DNA from: Brotaphodocola sp003480315
GTDB lineage: Bacteria; Bacillota; Clostridia; Lachnospirales; Lachnospiraceae
Length of the DNA: 64,000 nt
Assembly (NCBI RefSeq): GCF_964246085.1
Contig: NZ_CAXTPD010000012.1
Direction: 5' to 3' (one strand)
Shown here: one piece after another, positions 1-9,004 of the stretch
How the letters are laid out: each line of letters opens with the position of its first letter
How positions within the stretch are numbered: position 1 is the first letter of the stretch
Notes under the pieces: generated by a model
Databases searched by the model: none
Told to the model about the DNA's origin: nothing
What the model saw: the letters and a program-made list of their open reading frames with translations, nothing else
Program-made: the position numbers and the translations under genes

Positions 1-228
1 GGTCGCAGGGGAAACAATAGGCGGCGGAGCGAATGAAGTACAAAATTCCACCGCATCTGCGGTTCTGTAGGCCCTCCCCGGAACTTCGGACCCTTTCGTG
101 CTATTCCCTTAAATTGCAATTTGCATGTGCAGTGAGAAAGAATGGTCCTCTTGACGGTTTTGGGGTTATATAGTAAGTTAATAAGGTATGAATGACTGTG
201 AATCGATAAAAGAGAAGAGGAGAATTCC
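1..228. other. Intergenic leader region, possible 3' part of a structured RNA
   Basis: No credible reading frame is present. The first 110 bases are GC-rich and hairpin-prone, with a perfect 5-bp stem at 50-63 (ACCGC / GCGGT). They then change abruptly to AT-rich sequence around 110, which looks like the 3' part of a structured RNA cut by the window edge. I cannot assign a family; 6S RNA is one guess with no firm support. The rest is the upstream region of the HAD gene, with a good ribosome binding site (gaggag) just before its start. Confidence 0.3.
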
Positions 229-1011
229 ATGATTAAGCTGGTGGTATCAGATATAGACGGAACTTTGCTGGAGGATGGAGGCCATGAGCTGAATCCGGAG
301 CTGTTTGAGGTGATTTTGAAGCTTCGCGAGAAGGGAATGCAGTTTGCAGCCGCGAGCGGAAGACAGTGGGCAAGTATTGAGCAGGTGTTTGATCCGATCA
401 AGGAGAAAATTTTTTATCTGTCAGATAATGGTGCTTATGTGGGCTGTCATGGCCGTCAGCTGTTTGTAAATCCCATTGATCGTTCTCTGGTGGAAGAACT
501 GGTAAAGGATATCCGCAAAGCAGGACTGACTGTCATGGTCGGTGGCCCGGATGTGGCTTACCTGGAAAATCCGGATCCGGAGTTTGAGGACTGGATCGTC
601 AACGGTTATAAATTTCAGGCAAAGAGCGTAAAGGATGTACTGGCAGTAGATGACCAGTTCATCAAGGTATCCGCATACCGGAAGACAGATATTGAAGCAC
701 ACACCAAGGAGCTGCGCGAAAAGTACGGTGACCGTTTAAAGATGACCATTTCCGGTGATATGTGGCTGGACTGTATGGCAACCGGCGTTAATAAGGGAGA
801 AGCTGTGAAGCTGCTGCAGGAGAGTCTGGAGATTCTGCCGGAGGAGACCATTGCGTTTGGTGACCAGTTAAATGATATAGAGATGCTTGGCCGGGCTTAC
901 TACAGCTTTGCGATCGGCAACGCAAGACCGGAAGTTAAGGAAGCAGCCAGATTTCAGGCAGATACCAATGTGCGGGACGGCGTGCTGAAGATCCTGAAAC
1001 TGTTGGTATAA
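229..1011 (+). CDS. Cof-type HAD-superfamily phosphatase
   Basis: A 260-residue cytoplasmic hydrolase of the HAD superfamily, Cof/YidA subfamily. These enzymes remove phosphate from small sugar or cofactor phosphates through an aspartyl-phosphate intermediate. Motif I is SDIDGTL with the nucleophile D8 and acid/base D10. Motif IV is GDQLNDIE with D212 and D216 binding magnesium. A C2-type cap domain lies between (about residues 80-190). Length is normal for the family. The start follows a strong gaggag site. The next gene begins 17 bases downstream, so the two are probably co-transcribed. The substrate cannot be read from sequence. Confidence 0.9.
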   Translation: MIKLVVSDIDGTLLEDGGHELNPELFEVILKLREKGMQFAAASGRQWASIEQVFDPIKEKIFYLSDNGAYVGCHGRQLFVNPIDRSLVEELVKDIRKAGLTVMVGGPDVAYLENPDPEFEDWIVNGYKFQAKSVKDVLAVDDQFIKVSAYRKTDIEAHTKELREKYGDRLKMTISGDMWLDCMATGVNKGEAVKLLQESLEILPEETIAFGDQLNDIEMLGRAYYSFAIGNARPEVKEAARFQADTNVRDGVLKILKLLV

Positions 1012-1027
1012 GGAAAGGTTTTAATAT

Positions 1028-2533
1028 ATGGAAAAGAAACTGGTATGCCCCAATTGTGGGGAACCATTTGAGATTGATGAAAAAGGCTACGCTGCCATTG
1101 CAAAGCAGGTGCGGGACAGAGAGTTTAAAGAGGAACTGACCCGTCAGCAGGCATCGCTGGAGGCTGAGAAGAAGACTGCCCTGGAACTGGCGAAGTCCCA
1201 GACTGCAGAAAGCTACGAGAAGCAGCTTGCGGCGAAAGAAACAGAGATCCTGAAGCTGAAGGCCCAGGGAGAGCAGGCAGGGAAACAACAGGAGCTTGCG
1301 GTGGCGAGAGCAGAGGCAGTGTTAAAAGAGCAGCTGCAGGAGCGGATCCAGCGTCAGCAGGATGAAATTGTGGAACTGAAAGCGCAGGCGGAGATTACAA
1401 GAAAGCAGGCAGAGCTGGCAGAAAAACAGACAGTCTTGCAGGAAAAAAATCTGCGGGAAAGCCTGGCTACACAGCTGAAGCAGCAGCGGGAAAGCTACGA
1501 TATGCAGATGAAACAGCAACAGGAAAGTTATGGCATGCAGTTAAAGCAGCAGCAGGCATCCATGACGGAACTGAAGGAGCGGTATGAAGCGCAGCTGAGG
1601 CAGCAGGAGCAGTCTATGAAGGAGCGCTATGAGGCAGAGCGCCGTCTGGAAGAGAAGGCCGTCAAGGAGCGTTATGAGATCCAGCTCAAAGATAAGGATG
1701 AGATGATCGAATACTACCGCGACTTAAAGGCGAAGCAGTCTACCAAAATGGTGGGGGAAACGCTGGAGCAGCACTGCGAGGTCTCCTTCAACCAGGTGCG
1801 GGCCATTGGCTTCCAGAATGCCTATTTTGAGAAGGATAATGAGGTATCCAAAAGCGGAAGCAAGGGCGATTACATTTTCCGGGATTACGATGAGAACGGT
1901 CTGGAGTACATCTCCATCATGTTTGAGATGAAGAATGAAAACGAGACTACCGCCACCAAGCATAAGAACGCGGATTTCCTCAAAGAGCTGGACAAGGACC
2001 GCCGGGAGAAGGGCTGCGAGTACGCAGTACTGGTAACGCTTCTGGAGGCGGACAGCGACTACTATAATACGGGTATTGTGGATATGTCCCATAAGTATCC
2101 GAAGATGTATGTGATCCGTCCGCAGTTCTTCATCCAGATCATCACGATTCTGCGCAATGCCGCCATGAATTCCCTGCAGTACAAGCGGGAACTGGAGACA
2201 ATGCGGAACCAGAACCTGGATATCACCCGGTTTGAGGAGAAGCTTCTGGATTTCAAGGACAAGTTTGGGCGAAATTATACCCTGGCCAGCGACCGGTTCC
2301 AGAAAGCCATTGACGAGATTGAGAAGACTATCGACCATCTGCAGAAGGTGAAAGACCATCTGCTTGCATCGGAGAACAATCTGCGTCTGGCAAACAATAA
2401 GCTGGATGACCTGACCATCAAGAAGCTGACCTGGAAGAATCCTACCATGCAGGAGAAGTTTGCGGAGGCACGGGCAGCAGAACTTCTGTCAAAGAATCCA
2501 GATCAGGCAGGATCGGGACAGGATCCAGAGTAA
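1028..2533 (+). CDS. DUF2130 domain protein (coiled coil plus nuclease-like domain)
   Basis: A 501-residue protein with three parts. An N-terminal zinc-ribbon half has CPNC at residues 7-10. A long Gln/Glu/Lys-rich coiled coil runs from about 25 to 235, with repeated Lys-Gln-Gln blocks. A DUF2130 domain follows at about 240-390. DUF2130 has a restriction-endonuclease-like fold, and the pattern GDYIF followed by FEMKNE fits a PD-(D/E)xK active site. The family is widespread and not characterised; a role in nucleic-acid handling is inferred from the fold. It follows the HAD gene closely. Confidence 0.85.
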   Translation: MEKKLVCPNCGEPFEIDEKGYAAIAKQVRDREFKEELTRQQASLEAEKKTALELAKSQTAESYEKQLAAKETEILKLKAQGEQAGKQQELAVARAEAVLKEQLQERIQRQQDEIVELKAQAEITRKQAELAEKQTVLQEKNLRESLATQLKQQRESYDMQMKQQQESYGMQLKQQQASMTELKERYEAQLRQQEQSMKERYEAERRLEEKAVKERYEIQLKDKDEMIEYYRDLKAKQSTKMVGETLEQHCEVSFNQVRAIGFQNAYFEKDNEVSKSGSKGDYIFRDYDENGLEYISIMFEMKNENETTATKHKNADFLKELDKDRREKGCEYAVLVTLLEADSDYYNTGIVDMSHKYPKMYVIRPQFFIQIITILRNAAMNSLQYKRELETMRNQNLDITRFEEKLLDFKDKFGRNYTLASDRFQKAIDEIEKTIDHLQKVKDHLLASENNLRLANNKLDDLTIKKLTWKNPTMQEKFAEARAAELLSKNPDQAGSGQDPE

Positions 2534-2558
2534 AAAATGGAAAATCAGGATTGAAAGA

Positions 2559-3560
2559 ATGAAAAATCAGAGAACAGAAACAAAGAGACTTATCTGGAGA
2601 CTTAGAATGGCCATGCTGGCTTTTCTCGCTGCATTCCAGATCATGTTCCTTACCGCCTGCAGCGTCAACATTCCCATGGTGTCAGACAGTGCTGACACAG
2701 AGGGTTACACGGATGCCCAGACCATGCTCATCATTGCCACGGAACGCAACCGCTACCGCCAGGTCTATACCGACCAGATCTGGAATGTGGAGGTCAGTGA
2801 GGACAAGATGCCGTTCCAGACGTATCTGTTGGAGCAGATACGCACCTTTTTAGGTGAGGTCAAATCCATGAATCTTCTGGCAGACGAGCAGGGGCTGACG
2901 CTGACCAGTCAGGAACGGGAAAAGTTAAAGCAGCTGGCAGATGATTACTACAATTCCCTGACGGATGCGGATAAGGCTTATACAAAAGCAACACGGGATG
3001 ATGTATACACGATGTATGAGGCTTATCACCGGGCCAATAAGCTGGTGAACGAGCTGACAAAGGACGTGAGCCTGGAAATCAGTGACAGCGAGGCAAAGGT
3101 AATTCAGGTACAGGAGATTGCAGTCAGCAACGAAGCAAAGGCACAGGAACTTTATGCGAAGGTGGCAAATGAGGGGGCAGATTTTACAGCTACGGCCAGA
3201 AAAGAGTCCGAGAATCCGGACATTGAGGTATCCGTGGGGCGGGGCGAGCGTGATGCCGTCTATGAGGAGCCGGTCTTTGCGCTGGAAGCAGGAGAAATCA
3301 GTGAGCCGTTTTTATGGCAGGGAAAATGGTATGTGGTAAAATGTGTCAGTGATTTTGATGAGGACGCAACACTGGAACGCAAGAACAACCTGGCATTGCA
3401 GCGAAAAAATCAGGCGTTCCGCAGTATCTACGATTCTTACGAAGCAGAGCACAAGGTGGAAATTGACGGAGCAATCTGGAACAAGGTGTCCTTAAGTGAT
3501 GGAGCCGACTGTACTACATCCGATTTCTTTGAGCGGTATCATGAGATGATGATGGAGTAA
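2559..3560 (+). CDS. PrsA-like peptidyl-prolyl isomerase lipoprotein
   Basis: A 333-residue exported foldase. I place the start at 2559, since earlier in-frame starts overlap the upstream gene and would put 33 odd residues before the signal peptide. The signal has basic residues, a hydrophobic stretch at about 16-31 and a lipobox ending LTAC, so C34 would be lipidated and the protein anchored outside the membrane. A parvulin (PPIC-type) rotamase domain lies at about 180-260, preceded by a helical chaperone-like segment. The family isomerises prolyl bonds and folds exported proteins. It starts 25 bases after the DUF2130 stop. Confidence 0.8.
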   Translation: MKNQRTETKRLIWRLRMAMLAFLAAFQIMFLTACSVNIPMVSDSADTEGYTDAQTMLIIATERNRYRQVYTDQIWNVEVSEDKMPFQTYLLEQIRTFLGEVKSMNLLADEQGLTLTSQEREKLKQLADDYYNSLTDADKAYTKATRDDVYTMYEAYHRANKLVNELTKDVSLEISDSEAKVIQVQEIAVSNEAKAQELYAKVANEGADFTATARKESENPDIEVSVGRGERDAVYEEPVFALEAGEISEPFLWQGKWYVVKCVSDFDEDATLERKNNLALQRKNQAFRSIYDSYEAEHKVEIDGAIWNKVSLSDGADCTTSDFFERYHEMMME

Positions 3561-3630
3561 CTGCGTGAGCAGGGAACGGTGTTTGGCAGAGTTGAAGCAG
3601 GAGCAGGCAGCGAAAAAGGGGGATTTACGG

Positions 3631-4128
3631 ATGATCGCATTAAAGATAGAAGATTTAAAAACCTTTACCGCACAGCTTTTTATGGGGGAGACCTTTGACT
3701 ACTGGCTGGTGCGGGAGGCTAACATTGTGACGTTTAACAGCTTTACCATAGATGGGCGGATCCGCCAGGGATATTATTCGGATGAGGAGCTGGAAACGAA
3801 CCGGATCGAGGAGCTTTCTTCCTGGAAGACGCTGCGTCCGTTCTGTTACTCCCTGATCAGAGGCAGAAAGCTGCCGGAGAGCTTTCAGATCACTCTGCAG
3901 CTCTCACCGGAGGAAAATGAGAAATTCATACGCCGGGTAAAGCCGGATCTTTCGGCAGACCAGGTAGCGGCCCTGTATTTAAACATCCGTTATGAAAATC
4001 ACGCGGCGGCCTGTGTGACCGGAACTTCCCTGAAAATTTTTATGCTGGACAAGCAAATCGAGCAGGAATGGGATGAGACAGTCCGGAGATATTTCAAGAA
4101 GCTGCAGATACCTTACGTAGAAGTCTGA
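3631..4128 (+). CDS. DUF5721 family protein
   Basis: A 165-residue cytoplasmic protein that I recognise as DUF5721, a family seen mostly in Lachnospiraceae. Typical elements are the N-terminal MIALKIEDLK, the FNSFTIDGRI block and the C-terminal TGTSLKIF block. I chose 3631 because a strong aaggggg site precedes it and the homologous N-terminus begins there; a longer frame opens at 3565. No function is known and no catalytic motif is visible. It is the last gene of the 229-4128 group. Confidence 0.75.
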   Translation: MIALKIEDLKTFTAQLFMGETFDYWLVREANIVTFNSFTIDGRIRQGYYSDEELETNRIEELSSWKTLRPFCYSLIRGRKLPESFQITLQLSPEENEKFIRRVKPDLSADQVAALYLNIRYENHAAACVTGTSLKIFMLDKQIEQEWDETVRRYFKKLQIPYVEV

Positions 4129-4166
4129 AAACAGAAACCTGATAAAAATTAAAATTTTCTAAATTA

Positions 4167-4193
4167 TTAGCACTCAACGCAAATGAGTGCTGA
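4167..4193. promoter_or_regulatory. CIRCE element (HrcA operator) before htpG
   Basis: The inverted repeat TTAGCACTC, nine-base spacer, GAGTGCTGA matches the CIRCE consensus TTAGCACTC-N9-GAGTGCTAA with one mismatch, in the right half (TGA for TAA). It lies just upstream of the htpG promoter, so htpG is probably repressed by HrcA and induced by heat or protein stress. Confidence 0.9.
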
Positions 4194-4200
4194 TTTTTTA

Positions 4201-4229
4201 TTGACTTTTCGATTTTGTGGTATTAAAAT
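4201..4229 (+). promoter_or_regulatory. Sigma-A type promoter of htpG
   Basis: TTGACT at 4201-4206 and TAAAAT at 4224-4229 are separated by 17 bases. It begins 7 bases after the CIRCE element, so HrcA bound there would crowd the -35 region. Confidence 0.75.
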
Positions 4230-4301
4230 ACCGTTATGGTAATTTGAAAGGCGGTTTGAAGAGCTGTCTTTCCATTCTGAATCGAAAAGGAGCAATGTAT
4301 T

Positions 4302-6302
4302 ATGAGCAGAACAGGTAATTTATCCATAAACAGTGAAAATATATTCCCGATCATTAAGAAATGGCTGTATTCCGACCACGATATTTTCTATCGTGAGCTG
4401 GTTTCCAACGGCTGCGATGCCATCACCAAGCTGAAAAAGCTGGAGCTGATGGGGGAGTATACCAAACCGGAAGGCATGGAATATAAGGTACAGGTTACCG
4501 TAAACCCGGATGAGAAGACCATTGCCATCACCGATAACGGCCTGGGCATGAGCGAGTCTGAGGTGGAGGAGTACATCAACCAGATCGCTTTCTCCGGTGC
4601 TCAGGATTTCCTCGAAAAGTATAAAGACAAAGCCAATGAAGACCAGATCATCGGTCATTTCGGTTTAGGCTTCTACTCCGCATTCATGGTAGCGGACAAA
4701 GTAACCATCGACACCCTTTCCTACAAAGAGGGCAGCAAGCCGGTTCACTGGGAGTCTGAGGGAGGCCTGACCTTCGAGATGAAGGACGGCGAGAAGGCAG
4801 AGCAGGGAACCACCATCACTCTGTATTTAAATGAAGACAGCTACGAGTTCTCCAATGAGTACCGTGCAAGAGAGGTTCTGGAAAAATACTGTTCCTTTAT
4901 GCCGGTTCCGATCTTTTTAAATAACGAAAAAGCTGAGCCGCAGTATGAAACAATTGAGAAGGATGAGCTCACTGAGAAGGATACCATCATTGAGACTATT
5001 GTAGAGCCGGCCAAGACGGAAGAGAAGGAAAACGAGAACGGCGAGAAAGAAACGGTAGAGACCGAGCCGGCCAAAGAGAAATATAAGATTCTGAAACGTC
5101 CGGTGGCTTTAAATGATACCACTCCGCTGTGGAGCAAGCATCCGAACGAGTGCACCGATGAGGAATACCGTGACTTTTACCGCAAGGTGTTCCACGACTA
5201 CAAGGAGCCGCTGTTCTGGATCCACTTAAATATGGACTATCCGTTCAATTTAAAAGGTATCCTGTACTTCCCGAAGATCAACACCGAGTACGATTCCATC
5301 GAGGGAACCATCAAGCTGTATAACAATCAGGTGTTTATTGCTGATAACATCAAAGAGGTGATCCCGGAATTCCTGATGCTGTTAAAGGGCGCCATCGACT
5401 GTCCGGATCTGCCGCTGAACGTATCCAGAAGTGCACTGCAGAACGATGGATTTGTTAAGAAGATTTCTGATTATATTACCAAGAAGGTAGCAGACAAGTT
5501 AAGCGGCATGTGCAAGACCAACCGTGAAAACTATGAGAAATACTGGGATGATATCGCTCCGTTCATCAAATTTGGCTGCATTAAGGATGAAAAGTTTGCA
5601 GAGAAGATGAATGATTACATCCTCTTTAAGAATTTGGACGGCAAGTACCTGACCTTAAAGGACTGCCTGGAGGAGAACAAAGAGAAGCATGAGAACACCG
5701 TCTTCTATGTAACAGATGAGAAAGAGCAGAGTCAGTACATCAACATGTTCAAGAAGGAAGGTCTGGATGCGGTTATCCTGCCGCACAGCATCGACAGCCC
5801 GTTCATCGGTCATCTGGAGCAGAAAAATGAGGGTCTGAAGTTTTTACGTATCGATGCAGATTTAAACAGCACCTTCAAGGAAGAGGTCAAGGACGATGAT
5901 GAGGAGTTTAAGAAGACATCCGAGACTCTGACCGAAACCTTCAAGAAGGCTCTCGGCAATGACAAGCTGGAGATCAAGGTAGAAAAACTGAAAGATGAGA
6001 GCATTTCTTCCATGCTGACCGTCTCCGAGGAGACCCGCCGTATGCAGGATATGATGAAGATGTACAATATGTACGGTATGGATCCGTCTATGTTCGGAGG
6101 TGCAGGCGAGACCCTGGTATTAAATGCCAACAATAAGCTGGTCCAGTATGTACTGAATCACGGTGAGGGCGAGAATACCAATAAGATCTGCGAGCAGCTT
6201 TACGATCTGGCTCTGTTGGCGCACGGCAGCTTAAGTCCGGAGCGCATGACCGGATTTGTGGCACGTACCAATGAGATCATGATGATGCTGGCTGAGAAAT
6301 AA
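4302..6302 (+). CDS. htpG: Molecular chaperone HtpG (Hsp90)
   Basis: A 666-residue cytoplasmic ATP-dependent chaperone. The N-terminal GHKL ATPase domain (about 1-220) shows the Hsp90 features ELVSNGCDAI, the nucleotide-binding DNGLGM and GHFGLGFYSAFM. The middle domain includes NVSRSALQ. The C-terminal dimerisation domain follows. An acidic, Glu/Lys-rich insertion sits at about 236-260 between the N and middle domains; E. coli HtpG lacks a segment this long there, which explains the extra length. It is monocistronic with its own CIRCE, promoter and terminator. The start follows aaaggagc. Confidence 0.97.
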   Translation: MSRTGNLSINSENIFPIIKKWLYSDHDIFYRELVSNGCDAITKLKKLELMGEYTKPEGMEYKVQVTVNPDEKTIAITDNGLGMSESEVEEYINQIAFSGAQDFLEKYKDKANEDQIIGHFGLGFYSAFMVADKVTIDTLSYKEGSKPVHWESEGGLTFEMKDGEKAEQGTTITLYLNEDSYEFSNEYRAREVLEKYCSFMPVPIFLNNEKAEPQYETIEKDELTEKDTIIETIVEPAKTEEKENENGEKETVETEPAKEKYKILKRPVALNDTTPLWSKHPNECTDEEYRDFYRKVFHDYKEPLFWIHLNMDYPFNLKGILYFPKINTEYDSIEGTIKLYNNQVFIADNIKEVIPEFLMLLKGAIDCPDLPLNVSRSALQNDGFVKKISDYITKKVADKLSGMCKTNRENYEKYWDDIAPFIKFGCIKDEKFAEKMNDYILFKNLDGKYLTLKDCLEENKEKHENTVFYVTDEKEQSQYINMFKKEGLDAVILPHSIDSPFIGHLEQKNEGLKFLRIDADLNSTFKEEVKDDDEEFKKTSETLTETFKKALGNDKLEIKVEKLKDESISSMLTVSEETRRMQDMMKMYNMYGMDPSMFGGAGETLVLNANNKLVQYVLNHGEGENTNKICEQLYDLALLAHGSLSPERMTGFVARTNEIMMMLAEK

Positions 6303-6354
6303 TGACCGGCCGCACAGGTAAAACAGAATACAGGGCATAAAGCCTTTTGAAGCG

Positions 6355-6410
6355 AAAGCTGTCAGACAAACAGAAATCAAGATTTGTCTGACAGCTTTCT
6401 TCTTTTTTCC
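6355..6410 (+). terminator. Intrinsic terminator of htpG
   Basis: A perfect 16-bp stem (6355-6370 with 6383-6398) with a 12-base loop is followed by a T-rich run at 6399-6408. Confidence 0.9.
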
Positions 6411-6494
6411 TGATATTTGTGGTAAAATGAAAAAATGTTCCGGTATCTGCTTTTCAGAGACCGGCGACACAAATATGGAAGGGAGAGTAAGTAT

Positions 6495-7844
6495 ATGGGA
6501 CTGATCAGAGCAGCAGCAGGAGCACTTGGGGGAACCCTGGCAGATCAGTGGAAAGAATTTTTCTACTGTGATGCAATGGATAAAGATATACTGGTGAAGA
6601 GAGGAAGAAAGCGGACATCGTTCCGTTCTGCCAATACAAAGGGTAATGATAATATCATTTCCAACGGAAGCGGCATTGCGGTGGCGGACGGTCAGTGCAT
6701 GCTGATCGTGGAGCAGGGCAAGGTTGTGGAGGTCTGCGCGGAGCCGGGCGAATTTACCTATGACAGCTCCACTGAGCCGAGCATTTTTACCGGTAATCTG
6801 GGAGACAGCATCAAGGAAACCTTCAAGATCGTGGGTAAGCGTTTTACCTATGGAGGTGACACGGCAAAAGACCAGCGGGTTTACTATATCAACACCAAGG
6901 AGCTTGGGGAAATCCTGTTTGGAACAGCAACGCCGATCCCGTTCCGCGTTGTGGTGGATGAGTCCCTTGGCTACAAGCTGTCTGTGGATATCCGCTGCAA
7001 CGGCTTATTTACTTACAAGATCTGCGATCCGCTTCTGTTCTATACCAATGTGTGCGGAAATGTTGCGGATACTTATGAGAGCGAAGAAATCGCGGCCCGC
7101 TTAAAGGGTGAGATGATGACTGCCCTGCAGCCGGCGCTGGCAAAGCTCTCCGCACAGAAAATCCAGTATTATGAGATTCCGGCCCACACGCTGGAAATTT
7201 CGGACGCATTAAATGAGGTGCTGTCTTCTTCCTGGCGTCAGAAACGAGGCATTGAGGTATTTTCTGTCAACATTAATTCCTTAAGCATTCCGGATGATCA
7301 GAGAAAGAAACTGACGGAGTGGGAAGAAAATGCAATGACTACGAATCCGAACACGGCAGCAGCACGCCTGGTAGGCGGCCAGATTGATGCCATGAAGGCA
7401 GCGGCAGCCAATGGCGGCGGTGCCATGACCGGATTTATGGGAATGGGCATGGCCATGAACGCAGCAGGAGGCGCAAATGCGCAGAATCTGTTTGCTATGG
7501 GACAGCAGCAGGCACAGCCCATGCAGCCAGCCGGGCAGCAGGCGCAAAATCCGATTCCGAAAATGCAGCCGGAAGGCAGCTGGATCTGCACAAAGTGCGG
7601 AACCAGGGCAAACGGAAAGTTCTGTCCGGAGTGTGGTTCTCCGAAACCTGCAGACGGGTGGATCTGCTCCTGTGGTGCCGTGAACAAGGGAAAATTCTGT
7701 ACCAACTGCGGAGCAAAGAAACCGGCCGGGGCACTTCTTTATAAGTGCGACAAGTGCGGCTGGGAGCCGGAGGATCCGGCACATCCGCCGAAATTCTGTC
7801 CGGAGTGCGGTGATCCCTTTGATGAGGGGGATATCGTAAGATAG
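6495..7844 (+). CDS. SPFH-domain protein with C-terminal zinc ribbons (YdjI-like)
   Basis: A 449-residue protein resembling Bacillus subtilis YdjI. An SPFH/virion-core-like domain covers about 30-290. A low-complexity Ala/Gly/Met/Gln stretch follows, then three C-terminal zinc ribbons built on CTKC/CPEC, CSC/CTNC and CDKC/CPEC. SPFH proteins form membrane-associated scaffolds. In B. subtilis, YdjI links the membrane proteins YdjG and YdjH to the PspA-type protein YdjF. Start 6495 is preferred over 6435 because a ggaaggga site precedes it. It leads a three-gene operon with the next two genes; no pspA homologue is in the window. Confidence 0.8.
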   Translation: MGLIRAAAGALGGTLADQWKEFFYCDAMDKDILVKRGRKRTSFRSANTKGNDNIISNGSGIAVADGQCMLIVEQGKVVEVCAEPGEFTYDSSTEPSIFTGNLGDSIKETFKIVGKRFTYGGDTAKDQRVYYINTKELGEILFGTATPIPFRVVVDESLGYKLSVDIRCNGLFTYKICDPLLFYTNVCGNVADTYESEEIAARLKGEMMTALQPALAKLSAQKIQYYEIPAHTLEISDALNEVLSSSWRQKRGIEVFSVNINSLSIPDDQRKKLTEWEENAMTTNPNTAAARLVGGQIDAMKAAAANGGGAMTGFMGMGMAMNAAGGANAQNLFAMGQQQAQPMQPAGQQAQNPIPKMQPEGSWICTKCGTRANGKFCPECGSPKPADGWICSCGAVNKGKFCTNCGAKKPAGALLYKCDKCGWEPEDPAHPPKFCPECGDPFDEGDIVR

Positions 7845-7896
7845 TGCGTGTGAAGGCACGGAACTGTTACGTATGGGAAAAGATCGGAGAAATGAG

Positions 7897-8988
7897 ATGG
7901 GAGAACTACAGGAATACAAATGTCCCTGCTGCGGAGGCGGCATCCGCTTTGACAGCAAGGCACAGAAATTGAAATGCCCCTACTGCGATACCGAGTTTGA
8001 AATTGAGACTTTGCAGCAGTATGATACCACCCTGAAGGAAGAAAAACAGGATGATATGCAATGGGATAAGGCGGAGGGCAGCATCTGGCAGGAAGGGGAG
8101 GAGCAGGGGCTGAGTACCTATCACTGCGAATCCTGCGGCGGGGAGATCGTGGCGGATGAGAATACAGCGGCGTCAGTCTGTCCGTTTTGCGGAAATCCTG
8201 TCGTAATGACCGGAAAGCTTTCCGGTGCGCTGCGCCCGGATCTCATCATTCCGTTTAAACTGGATAAACAGGCCGCAAAGGCCGGACTGATGAAGCATCT
8301 GGAAGGGAAAAAGCTTCTGCCGAAGATTTTCAAAGACCAGAATCATATTGATGAAATCCGCGGAATTTATGTGCCGTTCTGGTTGTTTGATACTGAGGCA
8401 GATGCAAACATTCGTTATCGCGGAACCAGAACCCGGTTCTGGAGCGACAGCCGGTATGACTATACAGAAACCAGCTTTTATCTGATCAACCGGGGCGGCA
8501 GCATCGGATTTGAGAAGGTCCCGGTGGATGGAGACTCTAAAATTCCGGATGATCTGATGGAATCCATAGAACCGTTTGAAATCAGTGAGGCGGTTGCGTT
8601 CCAGCCTGCTTACCTGGCCGGGTATCTGGCAGACCGCTACGATGCAGACTCAGAGGAGAGCGCGCCGCGCGCGAATGAGCGTGTGAAAAAGTCGGTAGAA
8701 CGTGCTTTTGAGGAGACAGTGACCGGTTATACCACGGTGGCAGCCGAGAACAGCAGTGTGCAGCTTCACGGCGGAAGTGTCCGGTATGCCCTGCTTCCGG
8801 TGTGGATCTTAAATACCACGTGGGAGGGGAAGAAGTATCTGTTTGCCATGAACGGACAGACCGGTAAATTTGTTGGAGATCTCCCGGCAGATAAGAACGC
8901 GGCACGAAGGATGACCATTAAGCTGACTGTGATCTTTACCATGATATTTTACATATTGCGTCTGATTTTATGGATGTTCGGAGTTTAA
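7897..8988 (+). CDS. Zinc-ribbon membrane protein (YdjG-like)
   Basis: A 363-residue protein with two zinc ribbons: CPCC with CPYC near the N-terminus, and CESC with CPFC around residues 78-101. A beta-rich middle region follows, and one C-terminal membrane helix covers the last 20 or so residues. Such proteins are often misnamed TFIIB zinc finger or primosomal protein. In B. subtilis YdjG anchors the YdjI/PspA assembly to the membrane. I prefer the start at 7897, which has a cggaga site; an upstream ATG at 7873 has none. It is followed after 16 bases by the TPM gene. Confidence 0.7.
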   Translation: MGELQEYKCPCCGGGIRFDSKAQKLKCPYCDTEFEIETLQQYDTTLKEEKQDDMQWDKAEGSIWQEGEEQGLSTYHCESCGGEIVADENTAASVCPFCGNPVVMTGKLSGALRPDLIIPFKLDKQAAKAGLMKHLEGKKLLPKIFKDQNHIDEIRGIYVPFWLFDTEADANIRYRGTRTRFWSDSRYDYTETSFYLINRGGSIGFEKVPVDGDSKIPDDLMESIEPFEISEAVAFQPAYLAGYLADRYDADSEESAPRANERVKKSVERAFEETVTGYTTVAAENSSVQLHGGSVRYALLPVWILNTTWEGKKYLFAMNGQTGKFVGDLPADKNAARRMTIKLTVIFTMIFYILRLILWMFGV

Positions 8989-9004
8989 CAGGAGGGACAG
9001 GACG

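Noticed and set aside
2460..2558. Longer N-terminus for the PrsA-like lipoprotein
   Set aside because: It would overlap the DUF2130 gene and place 33 charged residues before the lipoprotein signal, with no ribosome site.
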